Source: Asterias amurensis
Taxonomy: Eukaryota > Echinodermata > Asteroidea > Forcipulatida > Asteriidae
Length of the DNA: 64,000 nt
Assembly (NCBI RefSeq): GCF_032118995.1
Contig: NC_092650.1
Coordinates: forward strand, 13,886,501-13,950,500
Reading direction: 5' to 3'
Of this stretch, positions 11,064 through 22,800 are shown one piece after another (position 1 is the stretch's first letter; every line of letters begins with the position of its first letter). The notes beneath the pieces were generated by a model. It had not been told where the DNA came from. It saw nothing but the letters and a program-made list of their open reading frames with translations, and did no database searches. The position numbers and the translations under genes were made by a program.

Positions 11064-11225
11064 CAATCTCTGTAGTTTAGTTGGTAAGACACTGCTCTAA
11101 AATTGCAAGGGTCGTGGGTTCGAATCCCTACCGAGTAATATGCCTGTGATATTTTTTTTTACAGGACTTGCGGGGAAGTACTGAGTATGCAGTGCTAACA
11201 CACATCAGTGTATGGGTAAAAAAAC
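11064..11225 (+). mobile_element. tRNA-derived SINE, family S1
   Basis: The head contains an A box (TAGTTTAGTTGGTAAGAC) and a perfect B box (GGGTTCGAATCCC) in tRNA spacing. It is followed by a body with ACAGGACTTGCGGGGAAG and GTACTGAGTATGCAGTGC. No intact cloverleaf 3' stem is evident, so it is not called a functional tRNA. Confidence 0.8.
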
Positions 11226-12079
11226 AAAAAAATATTCTTTATCCTCAATGCAAATTAAACATCTATTGGAGGAAAACTTTGCATCTTAACCGAGTGAGAA
11301 ATACAAACTGTTCTCAATGTTTTGACTAGCCTTCTCTTGTCGATGTTAGGGGTCCACAGATAAACAGCAGGACAAGTTCTAATGAAAAGCAATTCTACCC
11401 AGCATTACCACAACTTGAATAATCAATACTCGACCTTGACATATCTCAAATCAAATAAAGTGGCTTATTTTAGCGAGAAAGTTTACGAAAAGACGTTATG
11501 CAGGAACAAAATTGTCATAGAAGCTTCTTATTGCACTTGGTTGGTTCGTGTCCGAATCAAAGGCTTTGGTAGTGGGTTAGGCCAGAGCACCAAAACTTTG
11601 GTGATTTTGTTGCACCTCTTTGTTGTGCAAGTGCAGCTGTGAGTGGTCAATATATTTATGGGCGGGGCTTGATGAATCGACCCTTTTCAGTATTTTACAA
11701 AAAGTTTGTAAGTAACACCCCTGCATTAGAGTATCAGTAGACTCGTAGTTAAAAAAGCATTAAAATTATAACGACAACAAGTATTGTATTAAATCACACG
11801 CATGGACAACCGTCTCTTAATACTCACTACAAATATCACCTTTTAATTGACTTTGTTTTCTATGCAAATTTTAGCAATAAAAGAACAAAATGAAAAAAAA
11901 ATTGAACTGCTTTGTTTGGACTTTATTGCAATTGCATGATGATCTTGATTCTTGACTCAAACCCCTAGGAAGTTATGGGGCCTCCAGCACGGGAAACTGT
12001 GTTTCAAGAGATCTTTGTGCTAGCAATTCTTTCAAGGCTTAGTTTCATAAAACTATTAACTGGTAAGCAAAAATTATAT
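11226..12079. other. Unannotated intergenic stretch
   Basis: AT-rich. A short + strand frame at 11382-11642 has no recognisable features. Confidence 0.5.
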
Positions 12080-12327
12080 GATATAGAAAGGTTTGCGGTA
12101 ACACCATGTAATGACTATCTCTAATGAGTTGGGGTGGTTCTGAAAAGAACCGTTGGTTTCAACTCGACGTTTCGATCAGTATGCTCTGTCGTCTTCTTTT
12201 TTTTCTCCAGAAGACGATCAGAGCATACTGATAGAAACGTCGTGTTGAAACCAACGGTTCTTTTCAGAACCACCCCAACTCATTAGAGATAGTCATTACA
12301 TGGTGTTACCGCAAACCTTTCTATATC
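12080..12327. mobile_element. Near-perfect foldback MITE
   Basis: Arms of about 115 bp: GATATAGAAAGGTTTGCGG at the left and its inverse at the right, meeting around GTCGTCTTCT/AGAAGACGATC. The inner sequence GGTTCTGAAAAGAACCGTTG is itself partly palindromic. A half copy lies at 58013-58160. Confidence 0.9.
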
Positions 12328-13828
12328 GTATTTCCACCATGCAAAGTTTCAAATCCTACTTAATTACATGGTTAAAGGATTCAGGTACTTTTTCAAAAAT
12401 GTCCACAGGTTTACATGAAACTTATAAGGTTTGAAGATAATATAATGATAGTGGAAATCTTCCCTTAAAATATTACTATAAACCGAGCTTGTGTAGTTTT
12501 TGAGAAATTAGTCAAACAAGTCACAAAATAATTTTTCGTCTCAACAAGACGAAAATTATTAAAGCATGTAAAACCCCTTTAACTAGTTATGATATTATAC
12601 CAAAACCATAGCATAACTGGTTTATAAGTTTTTACATGCTAAAACTGAGAATTTTTTTATTTGTTTTACTCATTTCTAAAAAACTACAGCACCTCAGTAA
12701 GTAAAATTTCAAGGGAAGCTGTCTACTATAATCTTCAAACTTTGTAAGTTTAATGTATGTCTGTGGACATTGTGTTTTGTGTTAGGAAAAAGTACATACA
12801 TGCAGACCCTTTAATTAAGTAAGCAAAGCAGTAAGAAGATCGTGATGATTTGATGGTTTGTTCCTGTTCTTCACGATGGATTTTCATTTTTTTGTGTGGC
12901 ACTTATCTACTTACTAGAACCGTCAACAAGCTTGCATGCCTTTTGATTTGCTGATGGTTAACAGTGGCTTCCAATAGTATGGAAAGTGTGCTAAGGGTCG
13001 ATCCATAAGCAGAAGATGTCTACGTACAGGAGTCAAGTTCGCTCAAGGACCAAAGGTTATCAAGTGGGTCTGTTGTTTAGTGACATAGTTGAAGTGCGGA
13101 CAACTCTAGTCATGTCATGACAACATGACCCGCAGCTCAGCGTACCTTATCATTTCATAACTGGTCCACCCATTTTATAACTGGTCCACCCTGCACTGTT
13201 AGAAAACGGCTGTTGATAACCAGTAATGCCACCATGCCCAGTATAGGACGGTTTCAATTAGTTGACTAGTGTAGTCCAACTATCTTCAACTAGACGGAAC
13301 TTGGGCTACCTTAGTCGAACTTTTGTCAACAACAGACCTTGCGCGAGGGATAATGAGATGGAACCAATGCTAGCAAAGAGACTGTCTGGCTTGGCAGGCT
13401 TTCCAGACAGGGCTCCTGTTGGCAGTTGGAAACATGCCTTTTAGGACAAAGGACAATCGAGAGCAAGTTCAACCGCCCATTAGTCGACCTGTGATTGACC
13501 ACTGCCAGCAACAAACGTGCGCAGTGACGCACTTACTCGAACGACTCGTTTGGAAGCCTAGTCAACTATCGGTACCATGGTATTCAACACTCCATTGCCT
13601 TCTGTCTTTTTTGCTTTATCGTCACTGGCTACTCCTGTAATAGCATGGAGCAGGCTGTCGGGACCAAAGAAGGAACCATGGTCTCGAGGCTGGTTCCAAA
13701 TTGTCGACCACAGTAGTCAATCAATGGATGAGCCTGGGTTCCATTCAAAATAGTTAACCACGGTGCCCATTGAACTTGTTCCTAGCCATCTGACAACATG
13801 GAGGTCGCAGAGATGCCACTCTCTAGTG
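12328..13828. other. Intergenic region downstream of POP4
   Basis: AT-rich to about 12900, then more GC-rich with overlapping short frames (13262-13640) of no recognisable character. The stretch from about 13230 to 13800 has inverted GTCGAC/GACTAG-type motifs and may be an unclassified repeat. It must hold the POP4 3' UTR, but no convincing poly(A) signal was seen close to its stop. Confidence 0.4.
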
Positions 13829-16800
13829 TTATAAGTCAATGGTTGGTTTTGATTTGAATTTCCTATTAGCTCTGTCGCTGGCTCTGTATCTGAGATGGGT
13901 GCCGTAGATGTTCACCACAATGTCATCCACTGACAATGTGAATACTGTGCTTACCTTGGGAATAACTGAAACAAAGAGGAACAGAAATGACAACATTAAA
14001 GGCAGTGGACACTATTGGTAATTACTCAAAATAATTATCATCATAAAACCTTTCTTGATTACGAGTAATGGGGAGAGGTTGATAGTAAAAAACAATGTGA
14101 GAAACAGCTCCCTCTGAAGTGACGTAGTTTTCGAGAAAGAAGTAATTTTGATCGAATTTGATTTCGAGACCTCAAGTTTAGAATTTGAGGTCTCGAAATC
14201 AAGCATCAGAAAGCACACAACTTCATGTGACAAGGGTGTTTTTTCTTTCATTATTATCTCGCAACTTCGACGACCGATTGAGCTCAAATTTTCACAGGTT
14301 TGTTATTTTATGCATTATGTTGAGATACACCAACTGTGAAGACAATTACCAATAGTGTCCACTGTCTTTAAGGGATGGTGGTCACATAAAACCCCTGTAC
14401 TTTCAAGACGTAATATCTCAGAAAATCCTGTGTTATATTTCTTGATTGAAGAAGATTTAAAGTTTTCATTTGGCCTGTGTCTGACTGTCTTCTTAGGTTG
14501 AATGTAATTCTTGTCATTTAAGAGATGTATCTTACTACGGAATTAATCTCAGCTCGATCTGAGCAATGTTTAAAAATGGTCATCTCAGATGTCGCTGTCA
14601 ATTCAACCAATAGCTTCAGCACACCCAATTTTCCTAGTATAGAATTGACCTCAGCTCGAGGGCAATTGTAAAAAAAATGATCATCTCAGATGTCGCTGAG
14701 ATTCAACCAATAGCTACTGAACACCCAAGTTACTCAGTAAAGAATGAATTTCAGCTCAATCAGAGTAGAACAAAAAAATGATCACCTGATCTGAAAAATG
14801 AATCACAAAAAGTCTTGATATATCAGAAGCCTGCAGTGTTGTAAAGTTAGATCCAAATCTGCCTAAAAATTGAACCTGTTTTATATTAACCTTTTGTTTT
14901 GTTATGCAAATAACACATTGGAAAGTTGTTGAACCCATTATTTTTGTACAATACACAATTCATTGACAACACTTTGTGTACTTTTGGTTTGAGCTGAATA
15001 CAAATTATGTACAAGAAATAGATTACATGTATCACCAAACATTATAAAGTGTGGAAGGCGCAAGATGGGGAACCCAGGCGAGAGTGTGAAATGCCCACTG
15101 GATGCCACAAGCAACAATAGATGAGTGCAAACAGTGTCCATTGCTATCAATGATATAACAAAACATTTTGCTTGCTAAAATGGCGCCGGACAAAACACTT
15201 TGCTTGCTGAAATGGCACCCATGCATATTTCATATTGCAGCGATAGACAGAGCTTCAATTCTCCATCTTCTCCATTTAAAAAAAGCACTATCCTTCAAAT
15301 TTTTCCTGCATATTGGTAATAGCGCAGTATCTTTAGCCAAGTTATAGTATGTTTCAATTCTGTAGCCTGTATAATGGTTGAACTGCATTTGATGCTTTGT
15401 TTGTTGTTGCCAATATTGAAATAAATGTCTAAACAGCTATCTTGCACCTTCGGCACTGATCTATACATTTTGTTTATCACAAAGTGCAAAAAGTTTGCAA
15501 CTATAGCCACTGCACTAGTACTCACTTTTAAGACAGTCTGCCTTTGTGATCATCTTGAATGAATTTCTCGTTTCTTGTACAACAATTCCTGACTGTCCGA
15601 TGTAGGAAGGACACTTTGATTTAGTCACTGAGGAATAAAAACAAAAACAAATAATCATCAAATATCTTTCTCAGCAATACAATTTTTTTTATTAAGCACT
15701 GAACAATTAGTAGGCCTACTTGCCAGAATTTAAAAAAATATAAAATATAAACTGAACCTCAATGCAAATTAAAAATTTATGAAATAACAGTGATTTTTTA
15801 GAGTGAAATTATTATCATTAATTTTATCTTTTTAAATAGCTATAAATTCTGTAATTCACCTTATTCCTTGAATCTACCAAACAGTCATGGCTCAAAAGGT
15901 TTCTGTGACATAATTTTCATTTCTTGCCGATTATTGAAAGAAGATTTCTAATTCGATCTCTAACTTAACTGATTTTATTTGTGAGAGTAATTTCTCAGAA
16001 GAGTTCTATTTTATGCAAATATTATGTAAATACTATGTAAATGTAAAGCCTGCCCTCGTACAACAAGAAGTAGCAGAGAGTGTCATGCTTGAGTGATCAT
16101 GAGGCAGTGGTGTGTAGTGGCATGGTGGAGACACACCTTCATTGATGTATAAATGTCTGGAAGAAGCATTGTGGATAACTCAGTGAAGGAGTTGATTAAT
16201 GAGGAAAACCAAACAATATCATGAGTCTTGAGTTAAGTAATCCCTGAAGCAGTTCTCATGTGTGAAGTGTCTGGAGCTTGGCACATAAGTGCACTTAGTC
16301 AGATAACTGTAAGTAACATGTTGGATAACTTTCCTTATCCTGCCACCACTACCTAAATGAGATATTCCTTTTTGAAAAAATGACTGAAAAAGTGTTGGCA
16401 GGATATGGAAAGTTTTTCTTAATTTGATATTTTGGTACTTGTTCTTATAAAGCCATTATACACTTTCGGAACAGAAAAAAATATAAAAGTTCACAGATTT
16501 ACAAATAACTTGGGAAATGGTGAAAGACTTCTCTTGAAATATTATTCCATGAAATGCTTTACTTTTTGAGAAAACATAAAAACAATTATCAATTCTCGAT
16601 AGAATTACGGATTTATTGTAAAAAGTATGTCATGACATGCCGAAACGTGTGGAAACAAGGGTTGGTTTTCCCGTTATTTTCTCACAACTCTGATGACCGA
16701 TTCAGCCTAAATTTTCACAGGTTGGTTATTTTATATATAAGTTGTGATACACGAAGTGTGGGACTTGGACAATACTGTTTACCGAAAGTGTATAATGGCT

Positions 16801-19800
16801 TTAATAAACCCCGCAAATCTCTCAAAAAGTGTGGGTCAGAAATGGAATTTTTGCGTAGCAATTTTTTAATTTCTTCATTTTCAGAAAAACAAAGTCCATA
16901 TAACTTTTACAGGTTAGTTGAATGATATTTTCATTGAAAACTATAGATTTATGGAAACTAATCTCGTTTCCTAATTTACATTTCCAAACCCTTAGACTGG
17001 ACAATCATGGTAAAATTTTTGAGGCAAACACAAATACTTATAGAAAAAATAAATAATTGTAGATGACTGGTATTTTGAAAATCAACTCCCTTTATTTAAA
17101 GCCATTGGACATGTTGGACACTTTCGGTAAACAGTGTTGTCCAAAGGCCCACACTTCGTGTATCACAACTTATATATAAAATAACAAACCTGTGAAAATT
17201 TAGGCTCAATCGGTCATCGGAGTAGGGAGTAAATGACAGGAAAACCCACCCTTGTTTCCGCACGTTTCGCCGTGTCATGACATGTGCTTAAAATAAATCC
17301 GTAATTCTCGCTATCAAGAATTGATAATTGTTTCAATGTTTTCTCAAAAAGTAAAGCATTTCATGGAATAATATTTCAAGAGAAGTCTTTCACCATTACC
17401 TTCTGTAAACCCTGTAAGTTATTTGTAAATCTGTGAACTTTTATTTTTTTTTCTGTTCTGAAAATGTATAATGGCTTAAATTTAAATTTCGAACAGTGCA
17501 AATGCCATCAAAAGTGTGGCATGCACGTCCGTGGCTAAAGTTCTTGTGCATCAGATTCAAGGTCTAGTGGCGGCTCCGAATCCCTGTCAAACCAAAAGTC
17601 ACCTACAGGGGAAACCACAAGGAACCACAATGCCACCCGCTTGGTGATGCTCATAAAAGAGTTCTGTGATTAATGTGCACTGTAAAGCACATAATTCGGA
17701 TAACTTTCTGTATGGCGCCACCACTTTTTCACTAATTTTTACAAAAAGGGATATCTCATTGAGGTAAATATTTCATATCGGATGAAAAAGTGGTGGCGCC
17801 ATACGGAAACTTTTCTGTCTGGGGTAAATGTCGCCATAAAATTGGGCTCTGGGGTTGATTTCAGAAAGACGATCTTAACTTCGGATTAGTTAGTCTAAGG
17901 AGTTGTTAAACTGAAGGCTAGTCCTAACTCGTCTACCTCGAGATAAGACGAGCCTTAACTCTTTATGAAACCCACCCCTGACCCCCCTGTTTGTGGCGTC
18001 ACGACCGAATTTGCCAATGTTGTTAGAAGGAAAGGAGCAACATTACAAAACTTGCGAGACGTTTCAAGGAACGTTACAGAATTGGTAAGAAACAAAAATC
18101 GTGAAGATCACAGAATTACATAAAACTTACATGGTAGTAGAAAACATCCCTTGAAATATATCTGTCTGAAATGTCATATTTGATGAGAAATATATAGTCT
18201 AACTTCGCGTTTGGAGTGAGCGTTTTATTCATTTTTATTTTGGCATCGATGCAATGCGAAATTTGTAAGCGGTTTTTCACTATTCTCTCATGACCAGATG
18301 GCCGATTGATCTCAAACTTTTACAGGTTGACTGATAGACCAATCAGGCAACAGGACAGCTCCTCGGATCGTCAAAGACCCTACGATCCATTCTGCTGACA
18401 TTGTGCCAAAATGCTTGAATAATTTGAAAACTGGGTATGTACTTTTTTTTATTATTATAGTCCACACACTTTGTTTTAACATTTGGATGTTTTTACATTG
18501 GGTTTCTATTGCAAGTTAAGTATAAACCTAGAAAACTGAACCTTTTCATTTGCCACATTTGAACATGATCCATTGTTGCTCTTAGCTCTAAGACAGCAGT
18601 CTAAAAACATGTACGCCACCGAACCTTTCAAAATTTCAGGAATCCGACCGCGACCCATCTGCCAAACGCCAATAACTTAAGATATTTAATGTAGCAGAGT
18701 CAAGTAACTCAAATTGTTTAAAGAAGCATCATGTTTTTATCTATATAAATATATGAGTAAGTTAGCATAAGGAAAAACACCATGTTTTGATGATAGATCG
18801 ATTGTGAATTTTTATTGCTGACAGACTAATCAGAAATGTTACGATAACTTTAAGTGTCTTTTGACAAAATTTGTTACTTGTGATCGTTGTTCGCGATCCC
18901 CTGTTGCGACCCCCTGACAGGTCACGACCAACCATTGGGTCGCAAACGATACTCTGTGTGACCAAGAGGTAAGATAATTGCATCCAGTGGATGCTACACT
19001 TTTACCTTAATTAAAAAAAGAACTCAAGACGTGTTCATTCTTGTGAAGTAAATTCATTCATTTCTGTGAGTAGTCTTTCAGTAACTAGTCGTCTCCCTTG
19101 TTGCAACAACTAGGCGTGCACAACGACCACTTCTAAAATACTCAAGAATAGTGGCCCCAATGAACCAATTCGTCATTCATGACAATCAATGTTTATCACG
19201 CTGTCACCATCTTGGTTAGGCCTGGGCGAATTATTCGAATTTCCGGTTAATGGCGAATAGGTTTTCCTATCCGTAACCGCGAATGCCTTTTTTTTCTTAA
19301 CCGGATATCCGCATAGGGCGCGAATACTTATTTACAAACCGGATAATTCTGTAATTACAACCGAGTAACCGGATATTCTTTAACTATCCGAATATCCGCG
19401 GACGTCAGGCGACAACTGATATGAATGTTTTGTCTGAATCCTTATGAAACTTCTATTAAGACAGCATAAAACAGCATAAATTAAGTATTTAACTAGAAGA
19501 GTTAAAACAATGACATTTCTGACGTAACTTGTTCAAAGATTACAAAAGTTTTCCTTCACGTAGAGTCAATCACGATCAAAAGAAAAAGCAAGTCGCCATC
19601 TTTAAATTAGATCCGGTCATTTTTATGAATGAACCGAGTGACACTGTCTTAAACTAATATCAATCCGCCCATAAGATCTCATTCACAAACAAACAGCGCC
19701 CTCTAGTGGCAAAAAAAAAAATTAAATTTTTTATATATTTTCTTTTTTAAATAGCGCCCTCTAGCGGCGAAAAAACTATTCGAATATCCGGTTAATTTCG

Positions 19801-22800
19801 GATAGTTGGCCAGCGGTATCCGAATAACAAAATTTCACTATTCGCCCAGCACTAATCTTGGTCATGTTCCCCGTTTCAAATAGCAGTAATGAATGCTAAC
19901 ATTCAGTGCGCATGGCACCAGACTATTATTTCGTCCAGCCTCAGTTTGGTTACAATGAGTTGAAATGGAGTATAAGTCAAGACGACCACATCGTGATAAA
20001 GGTCTTAACACGCTGTACAACCCTGTAATTGTACACAAAACTAAGCTTGGGCGATATCTATTTATGTTATTCACGATATATCGCCGACAATATATCGCGA
20101 TATTCGATGTAATCGCCATTAATCAAATTTGACATCATCAGTCTTCAAACTCCCAGTGAAAATTGCAAAAGAGACAGTCATAGCATAAGAGAGGTGTTCT
20201 AATGACCTATTCTTCTGGTTTTACTCCAAACCTATGGGGTGCAAGATGTCTCAGCTAGGAAATACATCGCGATATTGCGATACTTAATCGATGTCGCGAT
20301 ATATCGCGCTATATCGATATTTCGATTAAAACTAAATCGATCCGATATCGTAATCGTTTCCAAATTAATATCGCGATATTCGATATCGTGGTATCGCCCA
20401 AGCTTACACAAAACAATCCTCCAACATATCGCAGCTGTATTTGAATGATTACACAGCGCAGCACACACAGCACAATGCCACACATAGTCAGTGAAACTAA
20501 AAACTGCCAAAAAGTGAACTTATCACTCACACCAACCATTACAGAGGCTCAAATATAATCCAAAGTTACATTTCATCCAACAAACTCACCTGTTATTATA
20601 CTGCCATGAAGATCACATCTTAACAACTTAGTGTGAAGATGTTCTGGTTTTACTCTGTAGAAAAAGAAAAAAAATATCAACGTGAGCAACAGAATGTGCA
20701 ACATGACTTTCAACAATTTAACCCTGCTACTTGGGGTTACATTTTCAATGGACCCTTCCCATGAAATATGCTAATTACATTCACGCATGCCTACAGACCC
20801 TGTTGGTTGGCAAACGCCATAGAGTTGTGCACTAAGCAGACGCGCAATCGCGTCTGCGTGACGCACTCATTACCCGTGTACAAAACAGCACAATGTTCCC
20901 CCAATTTGCCAACCAAAACGTTAGTGCGCACGCACTATGTGCAATTTACATATTTCATGGGAAGGGTCTATTGAGTTGGCCGACCCTGTAAAAACCTGTA
21001 AACTGCATGGTTTGTGTATGGTGGCCAAATTGACACTGAACTAAGTGTGGATATGCACACTGGGACGGTGTATTTGCATTCACAACATGATATCATAATG
21101 TAGACTTGCATAATGTATCTGTAATCAAAACCACAGTGAATGATAATGAATGGTCAGACAGTGGGAGGGTCGACTGTCTAGATGTATTCACCCCATGATA
21201 TAACGCATCTGTCATTCAAAACCACAGTAGATAATATTGAATGGTCCGACAGTACGAAAGTCGACTGTATAGGATGTATTCCATGTAGATGTATATGTAT
21301 TCACCACACAATATCATATTGCAGGCTTGCTGATATCATACATGTAGTTCCTCTACCTTTCAAAACCTCAATGGATGGATATTGAATGGTCACAGAGTAG
21401 GAGGGTTAAAAACAGACTACAGGCTGAAAACTCTGTTTTTCATTACCAGGGGACTGGTGTCAATGTCTGTTATGCCAATGTAATGTGAGAAACAATGGAA
21501 TAGGAAACATCTGCTTAGAGAAATTCTTCCAAGAGAACAGTATAATTATGTTTCTTCCAAAAGGTAAACAACTTTTCTTTAGGATTCAATACAGGCTTTC
21601 AACAGTTGACAAATAAAACAAATGTTTACGTTTCTCTGTTGAGTTGCAGACTATCTCTCATGTAATCCAACCACAGCTGGTGTAATGGCTCGTACATCTG
21701 ATACCTGTTCATCAAATACAAGAACAGATAACTGTGATTACACAGGAATGTCAGTTTGCATAACCTCACTCTGGTGCCCCCTTGAGATGGTGACAGAATA
21801 GGAAGACTACCAACTTAAAGGCAGTGGACACTATTGGTAGTTACTCAAAATAATTATTATCATAAATCCTTTCTTGATTACGAGTAATGGGGAGAGGTTG
21901 ATAGTAAAAAACATTGTGAGAAACGGCTCCCTCTGAAGTGACGTAGTTTTCGAGAAAGAATTAATTTTCCACGAATTTGATTTCGAGATCAGATTTAGAA
22001 ATGAGGTCTAAAAATCAAGCATCTGAAAGCACACAACTTTGTGCGACAAGGGTGTTTTTATTCTTTCATTAATATCTCACAACTTCGAAGACCAATTGAG
22101 CTCAAATTTTCACAGGTTTGTTGTTTTATGCATATGTTGAGATACACCAACTGTGAAGACTGGTCTTTGACAATTACCAATAGTGTCCAGAGTCTTTAAG
22201 ACTAGATGGTCAGTTAGTAGAGTACTCGCACATAAATCTGTAGATTGCATTTCACACAAAGCTCTTAACACTGTACTGAACATTAAATAATATTGCTTAC
22301 TTGAAAATCATAATCATAAAAGTTTCCCACAGGTCGTTTGGTTATTTTTAACACTTGACACTGAACATAAAATAATATTGCTCACTTGAAAATCATAATC
22401 ATATTAATTTGCCACATGGAGGGTTATTTTTGACCAGCTGCAGTATTGTGAAAAAGTAATTGTAAGCAAGTCTAGCAACTAAATGAAACCCTGCATGGCT
22501 TGAAATAATCTCTTCTTTCACATAAAACCCCAACAGCTGAAGAGCTACGATTTCTAATAAATTTTCTCACATTTTAAAATTTACTTAATCCTTTAAAGGC
22601 AGAGGACACTATTGGTAATTGTCAAAGACCAGTCTTCTCACTTTGTGCATCTCAACGTATGCATAAAATAACAAACCTGTGAAAAATTGAGCTCAATTGG
22701 TCGTCAAAGTTGCGAGATAATAATGAAAGAAAAACAGCCTTTTCACACAAAGTTGTGTGCTTTCAGATGCTTGATTTCGAGACCTCAAATTCTAAACTTG

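Noticed and set aside
11064..11140. Functional tRNA gene
   Set aside because: A and B boxes are good, but the acceptor stem does not pair and a SINE body follows; a second copy at 59322 shows it is a dispersed repeat.
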